This document shows, piece by piece, positions 46,736 to 56,237 of a stretch of DNA of 64,000 nucleotides. The notes below the pieces were generated by a model that was not told where the DNA came from, searched no databases, and was given only the letters and a program-made list of their open reading frames with translations. Location of the stretch: the NCBI GenBank assembly GCA_945266285.1, contig CALYOP010000001.1, positions 248,001 to 312,000 on the forward strand, read 5' to 3'. Positions within the stretch are counted from its first letter, which is position 1. Each line of letters opens with the position of its first letter. The stretch is from an uncultured Commensalibacter sp. Lineage in GTDB: Bacteria > Pseudomonadota > Alphaproteobacteria > Acetobacterales > Acetobacteraceae. Position numbers and translations under genes: made by a program.

Positions 46736-46792
46736 TTAAAAGATTTTTCTGCCAGAATGGATATCGTAAATAGCATAAAATGTGGTTGCCAT
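46736..46792 (-). CDS. Possible leuA leader peptide (18 residues)
   Basis: ATG at 46792 to TAA at 46736 encodes MATTFYAIYDIHSGRKIF. It ends exactly where the first leader hairpin begins, which is the geometry of a translated attenuator. Against it: no ribosome site is visible and there are no leucine codons (three Ile codons instead). Two other overlapping ATG frames start at 46799 and about 46775 and the former is Leu-rich, so the true leader frame, if any, is unsettled. Confidence 0.3.
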   Translation of the reverse strand: MATTFYAIYDIHSGRKIF

Positions 46793-46821
46793 AGTTCATA
46801 TCGAATTGCAACAGGAAATTG

Positions 46822-47760
46822 TTACCCTGTCAGATGGGTCATGCTTCCACCGATAGCAAAATAACGGTCAATTGCGTTACGCATCGCCGAAGCAACAACG
46901 GTTCGGTGCGCTGCTTGTCTTAAAGCGCTTTCATCAATTCGATTAGACATAAAGCCCATTTCAACTAAAATTGAAGGAATATCTGCTGATTTCAAGACAA
47001 CAAAAGCCGCATGACGCCGAGGATTACTTAGTAGTCCTATTTGAGGTCGAAATGCAGTTACAATACTTTTGGCCATAGTTATAGATTCTTTTTTGGTTTC
47101 CTCTTTCACCAAACTGGCCAGTATATTCTGAACTGCGGGTGATACCGCATGCACATTTGGCCCACCGTAGCGATCAGCATTATTTTCTACCCTAGCCAAA
47201 GCAGCCGTTTGCGCATCAGAAGCACTATTAGAAAGCGTATAGACACTTGCTCCCCGGATACTGGAATTGCGTAATGCATCGGCATGCATGGAAATAAACA
47301 AATTAGCACGATGCTTTTGTGCTAGCTCAACACGACCTGATAAGGGTATAAATCGATCGGCATTACGCGTTAAAACAACATTATAACGACCCGTTTGACG
47401 CAATTGCCGCGATAATTCCTGTGCTGCGGCATAGGCAATATGTTTTTCATAAGTTCCTGAACGTCCTATTGCGCCGGGATCTTTACCTCCGTGACCTGGA
47501 TCAAGCATGATTACAGGTAGTGGTTTGCTAGCACGTCCTATAATTGCTGGCGCTTTGCTCTTCTTTATGGTTTTAGCGGATTGTGGGCTTTTAATGGTTC
47601 GCGTTTGTTTAGGCTTTGCTTTCTCACGCGATTTGGAAATGGATGGAACAAAAAAGAACAACGCCGATATCCATATTATCATACGTCGTGTTAAAAGGAA
47701 TGAAATATGCTTTGAACGATTTGTAAATTGGAACATCCCATTTTTCTGGATTTTTCTCAT
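46822..47760 (-). CDS. N-acetylmuramoyl-L-alanine amidase (Amidase_3)
   Basis: 312 residues; zinc amidase cutting the stem peptide from muramic acid, used in daughter-cell separation. A hydrophobic N-terminal segment (about 21-40) exports it, a Lys/Arg-rich linker follows, then the catalytic domain from about 80: LDPGHGGKDPGA (zinc His), an active-site Glu in the KHIAYA region preceded by GTYEKH, LTRNADRFIPL, FISMHADA (zinc His) and SILVEMGFMSN (catalytic Glu). No AMIN domain, so it is shorter than AmiC. The rne gene is divergent. Confidence 0.9.
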   Translation of the reverse strand: MRKIQKNGMFQFTNRSKHISFLLTRRMIIWISALFFFVPSISKSREKAKPKQTRTIKSPQSAKTIKKSKAPAIIGRASKPLPVIMLDPGHGGKDPGAIGRSGTYEKHIAYAAAQELSRQLRQTGRYNVVLTRNADRFIPLSGRVELAQKHRANLFISMHADALRNSSIRGASVYTLSNSASDAQTAALARVENNADRYGGPNVHAVSPAVQNILASLVKEETKKESITMAKSIVTAFRPQIGLLSNPRRHAAFVVLKSADIPSILVEMGFMSNRIDESALRQAAHRTVVASAMRNAIDRYFAIGGSMTHLTG

Positions 47761-48271
47761 TATCTCCCTCTTCCATCAGATAATGATTATAAATAACAAT
47801 TTTTTAAGTTATAGCATAAGTATGCTTTTTTTAAATCCTGTGTTAAATCATGTCCTTAATTGTAACTGTGTTTGATGGCAAATCTGTGGAGTAAATCTTA
47901 TTTGACATAATTTCGACCAAAATCCCCTTCATAATTAGGGCTTGTCAGAATTAAATAGTTTATTTATCAACATAGTTATATCATCGAATTAGATACAAAG
48001 GCTGTCATTTTATTAGTTTTGGGAATAGTTTATTTTTTGATAATTCAGCTTTTTTAAAAATAGTGTAACGTTTTGTTTTTATTTTCTTAATTTTCAACGA
48101 AACTTACTGTTATTGAACTTCTTTAATAACTGATTCACTGTTATGAAAAACCATAAAAATTGCTTTTATACTTTGGCGTGCTGTTCTTGTTACCTTACCG
48201 TTTTTAAAAGCCCAAAGTTCTAGAATAAAATTATAAACGATTGCAAAGCAATCATCGGAGTTTAAGACCAT
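47761..48271. other. 511-base leader region upstream of rne
   Basis: A long gap before the RNase E gene. Seen in it: ACTTTGG (48170-48176) able to pair with CCAAAGT (48212-48218), a GATTGC-AAA-GCAATC hairpin close to the start codon, and a weak AGCAT/ATGCT hairpin with seven U residues at 47814-47832. RNase E commonly controls its own mRNA through a long 5' leader in enterics; a similar role here is inference. No coding frame is convincing. Confidence 0.45.
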
Positions 48272-50947
48272 ATGAATAAAAAAATGCTGATAGACACCAG
48301 CCATAAAGAGGAAACCAGGGTTGTTGTCTTGAATGGTAATTCTCTTGAAGATTATGACGTTATCAGTACGGCAAAAAAACAAATCAAAGGAAATATATAT
48401 CTGGCCAAAGTAGTGCGGATTGAACCAAGTCTTCAAGCTGCTTTTGTCGATTATGGTGGTAACAAACAAGGTTTCCTGGCTTTTAGTGATATCCATCCTG
48501 ATTATTATCAAATTCCTGTTGCTGACCGCGAAGCATTATTAGCACTTCAAGAAGAACAAAAAGCCGAAATCGAAGAGCTTACCCATACCGAAGCAGATGA
48601 CCTGGAACAAGATATCGAAAATGGCGAAAGTACTGCCAATTATCTGCGTAATGATGAAACAGGAAATGCTTCACGCCAAATAGCGCAATTTTTAAAACGT
48701 TATAAGATTCAAGAAGTCATTCACAGAAGACAAATCCTTCTGGTTCAAGTCATCAAAGAAGAACGTGGTAATAAAGGTGCGGCTCTAACAACCTATCTTT
48801 CACTTGCTGGTCGTTATTGTGTTTTAATGCCTAATTCTCTACGCGCTGGGGGCATTTCACGTAAAATTACAGCGCCAGCAGAAAGACGTCGTTTACGCGA
48901 AATAATTGACGAACTCGATATACCTTCTCATATGGGGTTAATTATCCGCACAGCAGGTGCACAATGTCCTAAACCCGAGGCATTGCGCGATGGTGAGTAT
49001 TTATTAAATCTTTGGGATGACATTCGTGAACGGACACTTCAGGCAACAGCACCAACCCTGATTTATGAAGATTCTTGTCTTATTAAACGCGCCATTCGCG
49101 ATATTTTCACATCAGATATTCAAGAAATCCTTGTTGATGGGGAAGAAGGCTGGTCAAAAGCGCGGGATCTTATGCGGGTTTTGATGCCGCATAATATGCG
49201 CCGTTTACAATTATGGAAAGACCGTAAACAATCGCTGTTTTCCTTTTATCATATTGAAGATCTACTTGATCAGATGCTTTCGCCAATCGTGCAATTAAGA
49301 TCAGGCGGATATCTTGTTATTAACCAGACCGAAGCATTGGTGGCCATTGATGTTAACTCAGGTCGATCCATCAAGGAAAGAAACCTTGAAGAAACAGCTT
49401 TGCGAACCAATCAAGAAGCAGCCGATGAAATTGCTCGACAATTACGCTTAAGAGATTTGGCTGGACTAATTGTAATTGATTTCATTGATATGGAATCCAA
49501 AAAACATAATTATCTGATTGAACGTCGTTTAAAAACGATGTTGCACAAAGATCGTGCCCGTATTCAGGTCGCATCAATATCCATGTTTGGTTTATTGGAA
49601 ATGACCCGACAAAGATTACGTCCATCTATTGCTGAATCTGCTTTTGAAACATGTTCCCATTGTAATGGTGTTGGGGTCGTTCGTAGTTTAGCAAATTCTT
49701 CATTACGGATTATTCGACTTATTGATGAAGAGGCCAGAAAGTCTAAACCTGGAACTTTAACTGTTTATACAACAAATGAAATTGCGCTTTATATTCTAAA
49801 TAAAAAACGTAATTGGCTGTCTTCTATCGAAAAGACACATAATGTAAGCATTTTATTTGCTATTGATGAAATGTTAGCACCACCGCAAATTCGAATTGAA
49901 TACAGTGAATGTTCTAATATTGAGCCGGAAATATCATCTATCAATGCAGAATCTGCAGAAGAATCCAATAAAAATTTAACTGCGAATGATGACTTACAAA
50001 ATGCTATTGAAGAAATCATCGTAGAAGAAAAAGAGGAACGTTATCCACCACGTCGTCGTAACCGGCGTCAACGTAATCATCGTTATCAAGACACAAATAA
50101 CCATGATGAAAATCAGGAAGTTGTTCCTGCTATGAGTGCGAATATAGAACACGTCATTGAGATTATGCCTTTTACTGAAGATGAACAACCTAAGGTTCCG
50201 TTTCATCCAATTGTTAATCAAAATGAGTATTTCGCAGGCAAACCACAGGAAAGTGAAAACCACAGACCTAATCGTCGCTCACGTTTTTCACGGTGGAAAA
50301 AGGAAAGACGGCAACCTGCAGCATCAATTACAGGAGCCATAGAAACGGTTGAAACAAGGGGTATTATTTATGATAATATTGAATCTTTTCCGACCGAAAT
50401 CATTATCATGGAAGCGCCTAACAAAAATCTGACAACGGAACAGCCTTCTATGGATGCGGCCTCATCACATAATGAACCGACAATCTCTGCTCCTACGGCT
50501 GATATTGTAAAGCATGATAATTCTCAAGCAGATACGTTAACGGCTTCAGAAGAAGCACCGGTTGAGAAGAAAACACGGCGTCGTTCAACTAAAACAAAAA
50601 CTGCCGAAGGTAAAACAACGCGTAAAACGACTAAAAAGGCCAGTGCTAATTCTGATGTAAAGACAGAAGAGGAACAAAAAGTTTCAGAAGCACAAGAAGA
50701 AAAGAAAGAAACACCAAAAAAGAGAAGAACTGCTGCTAAAACAGCGAAAACTTCAACGACGCGTACAAAAAAGGTAGCTTCAACGACAACTAAAAAATCG
50801 ACAAAAAGCAGTACTAAAGCAGCTTCATTGACTAAAACAGCAAAAGCAAAAAAAACTGAAACAGAAAATCAGGCAGCTATTGCACCTATCGTTATTGATG
50901 ATGCAGCACCGGCTCCAAAACCTCGTTCGGGTTGGTGGAAACGATAA
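48272..50947 (+). CDS. rne: Ribonuclease E
   Basis: 891 residues; endonuclease that starts mRNA decay and processes rRNA and tRNA, and scaffolds the degradosome. The S1 domain (about 36-180, QAAFVDYGGNKQGFL) carries an acidic insertion of about 60 residues. The magnesium aspartates are Asp360 (AIDVNSGRS) and Asp403 (VIDFIDME), 43 apart as in E. coli; the Zn-link Cys461-x2-Cys464 (CSHCNG) is 58 residues later, again as in E. coli. From about 560 the protein is disordered with Arg-rich patches (RRRNRRQRN), then a long Lys/Thr/Ser/Ala tail ending GWWKR. GGAG precedes the ATG. Confidence 0.95.
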   Translation: MNKKMLIDTSHKEETRVVVLNGNSLEDYDVISTAKKQIKGNIYLAKVVRIEPSLQAAFVDYGGNKQGFLAFSDIHPDYYQIPVADREALLALQEEQKAEIEELTHTEADDLEQDIENGESTANYLRNDETGNASRQIAQFLKRYKIQEVIHRRQILLVQVIKEERGNKGAALTTYLSLAGRYCVLMPNSLRAGGISRKITAPAERRRLREIIDELDIPSHMGLIIRTAGAQCPKPEALRDGEYLLNLWDDIRERTLQATAPTLIYEDSCLIKRAIRDIFTSDIQEILVDGEEGWSKARDLMRVLMPHNMRRLQLWKDRKQSLFSFYHIEDLLDQMLSPIVQLRSGGYLVINQTEALVAIDVNSGRSIKERNLEETALRTNQEAADEIARQLRLRDLAGLIVIDFIDMESKKHNYLIERRLKTMLHKDRARIQVASISMFGLLEMTRQRLRPSIAESAFETCSHCNGVGVVRSLANSSLRIIRLIDEEARKSKPGTLTVYTTNEIALYILNKKRNWLSSIEKTHNVSILFAIDEMLAPPQIRIEYSECSNIEPEISSINAESAEESNKNLTANDDLQNAIEEIIVEEKEERYPPRRRNRRQRNHRYQDTNNHDENQEVVPAMSANIEHVIEIMPFTEDEQPKVPFHPIVNQNEYFAGKPQESENHRPNRRSRFSRWKKERRQPAASITGAIETVETRGIIYDNIESFPTEIIIMEAPNKNLTTEQPSMDAASSHNEPTISAPTADIVKHDNSQADTLTASEEAPVEKKTRRRSTKTKTAEGKTTRKTTKKASANSDVKTEEEQKVSEAQEEKKETPKKRRTAAKTAKTSTTRTKKVASTTTKKSTKSSTKAASLTKTAKAKKTETENQAAIAPIVIDDAAPAPKPRSGWWKR

Positions 50948-50956
50948 ATCTTTGCT

Positions 50957-50983
50957 TAATCCCTCACATGATCTGTGAGGGAT
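50957..50983 (+). terminator. Terminator of rne
   Basis: AATCCCTCACA (50957-50967) pairs perfectly with TGTGAGGGATT (50973-50983), five-base loop, followed by TTAAATTTAA. Confidence 0.75.
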
Positions 50984-51090
50984 TTTAAATTTAACGATTT
51001 AAAATATATTTATATTTTCTTTAAATCTTCTATGTCTACGTATATAGTGAATATAAGCAACTTCCTATATCTTTTGAAAATAAATAAGCC

Positions 51091-51519
51091 ATGCAAATCA
51101 CACGTTACACGGATTATGCCCTACGTGTTTTGATCTATTTGGGATTAAAACCAAATCGCCTTTGCTCCATACAAGAGATTGCTTCAGCTTACCAAATTTC
51201 TCAAAGCCATTTAATGAAAATTGTCCACCATATGAGCAAAGCCGATTTTATCAAAACCGTTCGTGGGAGAAATGGTGGTTTACAACTGAGTAAAAAACCA
51301 GAACAGATTTCAATTGGTAGTGTAGTACGTTATACGCAGGAAACGATTTGTCCAATTGACTGCACTGATTGCATCGTGCGAACAAACTGTAATCTAATTA
51401 ATATTTTTTATCATGCGTTCAAAGAATTCTACAGTTACCTGGATAATTTTACATTAGCTGATATTCTTAAAGATCCCAAAGGTAACCCTTTACAAATCAT
51501 ACCATATCCTTCGATTTGA
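51091..51519 (+). CDS. Rrf2 family regulator, NsrR type (Fe-S)
   Basis: 142 residues. The winged helix starts MQITRYTDYALRVLIYLG and contains SIQEIASAYQISQSHLMKIVHHM and RGRNGGLQL, all Rrf2 hallmarks and close to NsrR. Four cysteines, Cys87, Cys91, Cys94 and Cys100, lie in the cluster loop; the last two have the five-residue spacing of NsrR. It is likely a nitric-oxide-sensing [Fe-S] repressor. No NO-detoxification gene is adjacent, so targets are elsewhere. It is preceded by the rne terminator and followed by aspS. Confidence 0.82.
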   Translation: MQITRYTDYALRVLIYLGLKPNRLCSIQEIASAYQISQSHLMKIVHHMSKADFIKTVRGRNGGLQLSKKPEQISIGSVVRYTQETICPIDCTDCIVRTNCNLINIFYHAFKEFYSYLDNFTLADILKDPKGNPLQIIPYPSI

Positions 51520-51722
51520 TATTGAAAATCCATAAATAAAAAGATTATTAAATTTTGTCTTTGAAAACATGATTTTTTTTACATATTAACAACTTGGAAC
51601 ACATCTATCTTAAAAGCACAAATATCGTCTTTCTAAAAATGGATAGAATGTGTAAACCCTTTTGGTAATTAACGCATCTATAATGCAATTTATAATAAAC
51701 GAGTTTAGAGCAGGATAAATCA

Positions 51723-53531
51723 ATGCACCCGTATCGCACCCATAATTGTGAAGCTCTTAGAGCAAAAGATGTTGGATCAACCGTTCGAATTTCAGGTTGG
51801 ATACATAGCAAGCGCGATCATGGAGGATTGCTCTTTATTGATCTCCGTGATCATTTCGGCATCACTCAGATTGTTATTCCTGCTGAATCCGCATTGATGG
51901 CAACTGCGGAAAAACTAAGAGTTGAAAGCGTGATTACGGTTACTGGTAAGGTTGTTTTACGCGAAGGCGATACAATCAACCCAAAACTTTCTACGGGAGA
52001 AATTGAACTTCAAACTACAGATCTTGAAGTTATTTCTGCTGCCGAAGTGTTGCCTTTTCAAGTAAACGGAAATGAAAACTATCCTGAAGATTTAAGATTA
52101 AAATATCGCTATATTGATTTACGTAGAGAGCGCGTTCATCAAAACATGATGTTACGGGCAAATGTTATTGCCAGCCTTCGCCGCAGAATGATCGAACAAG
52201 GTTTTACGGAATTTCAAACTCCAATTCTAACGGCCTCTTCTCCTGAAGGTGCTCGAGACTTTTTGGTTCCCGCCCGTATGCATCCAGGAAAATTTTATGC
52301 GCTTCCTCAAGCACCTCAACAATTCAAACAGTTAGCAATGGTTGCCGGTTTTGACCGTTATTTCCAGATTGCCCCTTGTTTCCGTGATGAAGCCGCTCGT
52401 GCTGATCGTTCTCCAGGAGAATTTTATCAGCTTGATTTTGAAATGTCTTTCGTAACACAAGAAGATGTCTTTGCGACCCTTGAACCCGTAATGGAAGGCA
52501 TTTTTAAGGAATTTGCGCCAAACCATATTATCAGCCCTGCACCTTTCGATCGTATTCCCTATAAACAAGCTATGAAGGAATATGGTTCTGATAAACCTGA
52601 TCTTCGTAATCCGTTAAAACTCGTGGATGTATCTTCGGCTTTTGCAGACTCAGGATTTTCTTTATTTGCCAAAATTGTTGCAGAAGGCGGTGAAGTCCGT
52701 GCAATTCCTGCTCCAAATGCTGGTTCTCGTCCACGTTCTTTCTTTGACAAGCTTAATAATTGGGCGCGTGAAGAAAAAGCCGGTGGTTTAGGTTATATCA
52801 TTTTCGAAGAAAGTGGTGCTAAAGGACCAATTGCAAAGAATCTTGACGAGGAACGTTGCGAAGCTATTCGCCAAGCTTGTAATCTCAAAGCTGGAGATGC
52901 CGTTTTCTTTGTTGCTGGAAATGGCTTAGAAATGGTTCGTTTCTCAGGCTTGGTCAGAACCAAAATCGCTACCGAATTGGATCTTGTTGAGAAAAATGCT
53001 TTCCGTTTCTGTTGGATTGTAGATTTCCCCATGTATGAATTGAATGAAGAAACGGGATTGATTGACTTTTCACACAATCCATTTTCAATACCACAAGGTG
53101 GATTAGAAGCTTTAAACAACAAAAATCCTCTAGAAATCAATGCCTATCAATATGATATTGTTTGCAATGGTATTGAACTTTCTTCGGGCGCAATCCGTAA
53201 CCACCGTCCAGATATCATGATCCGCGCTTTTGAAATTGCAGGTTATCCAGCTGAAGAAGTCGAGGCAAGATTTGGCGGTATGTTGAATGCTTTCCGTTTT
53301 GGAGCCCCTCCTCATGGTGGCGCAGCTCCAGGTGTTGACCGTATCGTTATGCTTTTAACTGATGAACCAAATATTCGAGAAGTTATTCTCTTCCCGCTTA
53401 ATCAACAAGGTGAAGATTTAATGATGGGTGCACCTGCACCGACAACACCAGAACGGTTAAAAGAATTGTCCTTGGCAATTAATTTGAAAAAACCAGTAAT
53501 TAAACAAAAAACAGAAACAAAAGAAGGCTAA
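51723..53531 (+). CDS. aspS: Aspartyl-tRNA synthetase
   Basis: 602 residues; class IIb synthetase. An OB-fold anticodon domain ([23 protein letters not shown]), the class II motif 1 region, [33 protein letters not shown] motif 2 (seen as [20 protein letters not shown]), the bacterial GAD insertion (about 280-420) and motif 3 [13 protein letters not shown] are complete. Whether it also charges tRNA-Asn cannot be told. TATAAT-like sequence occurs twice (51679, 51691) upstream without a good -35. Confidence 0.95.
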   Translation: MHPYRTHNCEALRAKDVGSTVRISGWIHSKRDHGGLLFIDLRDHFGITQIVIPAESALMATAEKLRVESVITVTGKVVLREGDTINPKLSTGEIELQTTDLEVISAAEVLPFQVNGNENYPEDLRLKYRYIDLRRERVHQNMMLRANVIASLRRRMIEQGFTEFQTPILTASSPEGARDFLVPARMHPGKFYALPQAPQQFKQLAMVAGFDRYFQIAPCFRDEAARADRSPGEFYQLDFEMSFVTQEDVFATLEPVMEGIFKEFAPNHIISPAPFDRIPYKQAMKEYGSDKPDLRNPLKLVDVSSAFADSGFSLFAKIVAEGGEVRAIPAPNAGSRPRSFFDKLNNWAREEKAGGLGYIIFEESGAKGPIAKNLDEERCEAIRQACNLKAGDAVFFVAGNGLEMVRFSGLVRTKIATELDLVEKNAFRFCWIVDFPMYELNEETGLIDFSHNPFSIPQGGLEALNNKNPLEINAYQYDIVCNGIELSSGAIRNHRPDIMIRAFEIAGYPAEEVEARFGGMLNAFRFGAPPHGGAAPGVDRIVMLLTDEPNIREVILFPLNQQGEDLMMGAPAPTTPERLKELSLAINLKKPVIKQKTETKEG

Positions 53532-53546
53532 TATAGGCTTTACATC

Positions 53547-53594
53547 CTTTGTTGATACAACAATGATTAGAATTTTTAATGTGTCAACAAAGGG
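53547..53594 (+). terminator. Inverted repeat after aspS, possible terminator
   Basis: CCTTTGTTGATAC (53547-53559) and GTGTCAACAAAGG (53582-53594) pair over 13 positions with one G-U pair; 22-base loop. No U-tract follows, so the terminator role is uncertain. Confidence 0.45.
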
Positions 53595-53876
53595 TTATCA
53601 TTGAAATATAATAAATTCTATTGCTTAGTGATTGATTTATCCATTGCGGATAAAAAGAATCTATACTTAAGAAAATTCATAAGAATTATTTAAAAACTTC
53701 TATTATTCTTAAGCGAATATTTTATTCAAAATTTTTTGTCAGATTTTTTACAAACAATAACAATTCTATTTTGATTATTCTGATACGGTAACAATAATAC
53801 ACGTATTTATTACCTGCTTACACGCAATTATATGCCAAATTCCCACGAAATCCTTGCTATTTAACAAGTGCGTTAT

Positions 53877-53906
53877 TTGACGACCTATTAACAAATAGGT
53901 TACACT
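53877..53906 (+). promoter_or_regulatory. Predicted permease promoter with dyad in the spacer
   Basis: -35 TTGACG (53877-53882) and -10 TACACT (53901-53906) are separated by 18 bases, and that spacer is exactly a perfect 7-4-7 inverted repeat ACCTATT-AACA-AATAGGT (53883-53900). This is how MerR-type and several repressor operators are placed. The regulator is not known. Confidence 0.4.
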
Positions 53907-54158
53907 TTAACCGTATACGTAACACTTGTACTGGAAAAATCTCTTAGAGAATATCTAACATTATACTCGAATCCTAACTTATGGAAAATCTATGCTGTTC
54001 CTTACTGCTTTTAGATATCTCCAAATCTTGTCAAGATTATGAAATTTGAGCGTAACATGTTGAACAAGTGTTTCTATTCTTTCGTTACCCCTGGATTTCG
54101 GAATTTTCCGTATGCATGGAACCCCTAGTTAATATCGAATCTTGCAGAGGAACAATCA

Positions 54159-55571
54159 TTGTCGACGCATAAACCCCATCCCCCTAAAACTCCGGTAGCC
54201 CCTCTTCACGATGGTGAACTAGCCCATACGCTTGAACGCCGTCATGTCGTTATGATTTCTATCGGTGGAATTATTGGAGCTGGCCTATTTGTTGGATCAT
54301 CTGCTGCAATTCAAGAAGCAGGTCCTGCTGTATTGTTCTCCTACATTCTTGCTGGGTTATTAATCTTCTTTATTATGCGTATGCTCGGCGAGTTAGTTAT
54401 TGAAAAACCTGAAGTTGGTTCTTTTCTAAATCATATTCGTCGTGGCGTTAGCCATCATGTTGCTTTTGTATTGGGGTGGAGTTACTGGTTATTTTGGATA
54501 TCAGCCATTGCCGCAGAAGCCATTGCTGGCAGCAAAATTCTGTATGATTACTTACCTATCCCACCGATTATTATGGGACCATTACTTGTTCTTAGTATGA
54601 TGGCTACCAATTTATTCTCTGTTAAAGGGTATGGTGAATTTGAATTTTGGTTTGCTTTAATTAAAATCATAACCATTAGTATTTTTATTATCTTTGGATT
54701 ATCCGCTCTTTTTCATCTATTTGGTTATAAAGCCGGTAAAGTTAGCAATTTATGGGAATATAATGGTTTCGTTCCCAATGGGTTCATTGCTGTTTTTGCG
54801 GTTATTCCTACAATTTTATTTACTGTAACGGGGTCGGAAGTTGCTACGATTGCAGCCGCTGAATCAGATAAACCAGCTGAAAATGTGGCCTATGCATGTA
54901 AAACGATTATCGTTCGAGTCGTTCTTTTTTACATTGCCTCTATTGGCGTTATTTTATGCATTGTTCCTTGGCAAAAAATTGTTCCTGGTGCCTCACCTTT
55001 TTTAGATGCCTTAAACACAATTGGCGTTCCAGGTTCGTCAACGATTATGGCTTTTACTATTCTTGTTGCCGTATTATCTTGCTTGAATTCTTCAATTTAC
55101 GCGACTTCTCGTACTTTATTTGAATTAGCAGAATATGATGATGCACCACATTGGTTAGTACACACCAATCATCGAGGTGTTCCACAAATGGCTATTATCA
55201 CGGCATCGGCAATAGGTATTGCTTTATCACTTATTTCAACGATTTCGCCGACTGTTTTTTTCTCTTACCTATTAAGTTGCGCTGGTTCCGTTGTTTTAGC
55301 AGTTTATATCATGATTGCTTATGCTCAGATTCGTGTAAGAACCGAAATGGAACGTAAAAATCAGAAACCCATTTTTAAAATGTGGCTGTTTCCATATCTT
55401 TCATGGTTTACGATTGCTTGTTTTGTAGCAGTAATCATTGCCATGCTTGTCAATGCTGAAAGCAGAAAACAGATTTTGTTAAGTGCTTTAACAATCGTAA
55501 TTCTAGCCATATGTCGATTTGTAATGTGTCTTCGTAACAATGGTAGAACGGAAGAAAAAGCTATCGAATAA
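54159..55571 (+). CDS. Amino-acid permease, APC family (GabP/AroP type)
   Basis: 470 residues, 12 predicted helices; a proton-coupled amino-acid importer. LERRHVVMISIGGIIGAGLFVGSSAAI and GPAVLFSYILAG form the conserved first helices; MRMLGELVIEKPEVGSF, FTVTGSEVATIAAAES and SIYATSRTLFELA are further signatures of the amino-acid transporter group, closest to GABA/aromatic permeases by eye. Substrate cannot be fixed. The start is TTG, supported by GAGGAAC eight bases upstream. A promoter with an embedded dyad lies 250 bases upstream. Confidence 0.88.
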   Translation: MSTHKPHPPKTPVAPLHDGELAHTLERRHVVMISIGGIIGAGLFVGSSAAIQEAGPAVLFSYILAGLLIFFIMRMLGELVIEKPEVGSFLNHIRRGVSHHVAFVLGWSYWLFWISAIAAEAIAGSKILYDYLPIPPIIMGPLLVLSMMATNLFSVKGYGEFEFWFALIKIITISIFIIFGLSALFHLFGYKAGKVSNLWEYNGFVPNGFIAVFAVIPTILFTVTGSEVATIAAAESDKPAENVAYACKTIIVRVVLFYIASIGVILCIVPWQKIVPGASPFLDALNTIGVPGSSTIMAFTILVAVLSCLNSSIYATSRTLFELAEYDDAPHWLVHTNHRGVPQMAIITASAIGIALSLISTISPTVFFSYLLSCAGSVVLAVYIMIAYAQIRVRTEMERKNQKPIFKMWLFPYLSWFTIACFVAVIIAMLVNAESRKQILLSALTIVILAICRFVMCLRNNGRTEEKAIE

Positions 55572-55597
55572 CCTACCCCTTTAAGTCTATATACAAA

Positions 55598-55623
55598 ACC
55601 CTCTTTTCATAGTATCAGAGGGT
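55598..55623 (+). terminator. Possible terminator after the permease gene
   Basis: ACCCTCT (55598-55604) and AGAGGGT (55617-55623), 12-base loop, with a T7 run ten bases further on. Confidence 0.45.
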
Positions 55624-55651
55624 CAATTGTGACTTTTTTTGGGATAAGTTC

Positions 55652-55897
55652 ATGATTGAAGCAGTTTTATTAGATGTAAAGGGTCTACTTTGTCCTTTAC
55701 CTGTATTAAAAGCTAATCGTGCATTAAATAGATTAAAAGAAGGAACCTGCTTAAGGGTTCTGGCTACGGATCGAAATGCTATTGGTGATTTCCAGGAATT
55801 CTGCCGCCAGACTGGGCATGCTTTGATTGCTTTTAGTGAAGAAGGAGAAACTCTTTCTTTTCTTATAAGGCATAAACAGAAATCTATCTCAAAATAA
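55652..55897 (+). CDS. TusA/SirA-like sulfurtransferase family protein
   Basis: 81 residues. LDVKGLLCPLPVLKANRAL contains the family CPxP motif with the persulfide-carrying Cys14; the rest (CLRVLATDRNAIGDFQEFCRQTGH) fits the two-helix, four-strand fold. TusA relays sulfur for tRNA thiolation and other uses. Whether this is TusA itself or a paralogue is not clear. It precedes xseB by about 90 bases. Confidence 0.85.
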   Translation: MIEAVLLDVKGLLCPLPVLKANRALNRLKEGTCLRVLATDRNAIGDFQEFCRQTGHALIAFSEEGETLSFLIRHKQKSISK

Positions 55898-55989
55898 TGT
55901 TAGACTATTTTATAAACATTGACATATTTTCTTATAGTAAAACGCTAAAGAAAAAAGTTAATCATTAAGTTAAATTGTGCTGAGGAACC

Positions 55990-56220
55990 ATGTCACAAGA
56001 TTTATCCTCTCTTTCTTTCGAGGAAGCTTTGGCCGAACTGGAAAAAATTGTTCACAATCTTGAATCTGGACAGCAGAAGCTGGAAGATGCAATTAACGCC
56101 TATGAACGCGGGGCAAAGCTTCGACGTTATTGTGAACAAAAACTAAGTGAAGCAGAAGCTCGTGTCCAGATGATCGTCAAAAAAGACGATGGTTCCCTAA
56201 GCACTGATTCAGTTAAATAA
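55990..56220 (+). CDS. xseB: Exodeoxyribonuclease VII small subunit
   Basis: 76 residues, helical hairpin: SFEEALAELEKIVHNLESGQQKLEDAINAYERGAKLRRYCEQKL-type pattern (seen as FEEALAELEKIVHNLE and YERGAKLRRYCEQKL). It binds the large subunit XseA to degrade single-stranded DNA. It opens the xseB-ispA-tlyA cluster, 17 bases ahead of ispA. Confidence 0.95.
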   Translation: MSQDLSSLSFEEALAELEKIVHNLESGQQKLEDAINAYERGAKLRRYCEQKLSEAEARVQMIVKKDDGSLSTDSVK

Positions 56221-56237
56221 TATTTGAGGTCAATATA

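Larger units (their letters stand above)
53532..54158. other. 627-base region between aspS and the permease gene
   Basis: The longest non-coding stretch here. It begins with an imperfect 13-bp inverted repeat behind aspS (53547-53594). A promoter-like TTGACG-N18-TACACT at 53877-53906 contains a perfect dyad in its spacer and is enclosed by ACAAGTG/CACTTGT arms (53864-53870, 53923-53929). About 250 bases of leader then precede the TTG start. No RNA gene or reading frame is supported. Confidence 0.5.

Noticed and set aside
47813..47832. AGCAT/ATGCT hairpin with seven U residues, a possible small-RNA terminator
   Set aside because: The stem is only five AT-rich pairs and no promoter could be found a plausible distance upstream; kept only as a remark in the region entry.
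48110..48511. 133-codon frame on the minus strand across the rne leader and start
   Set aside because: Half of it is antisense to the RNase E S1 domain, no ribosome site, no recognisable family.
51679..51696. Two TATAAT boxes upstream of aspS as a promoter
   Set aside because: No -35 element at 16-19 bases from either box; in AT-rich DNA such hexamers are common.
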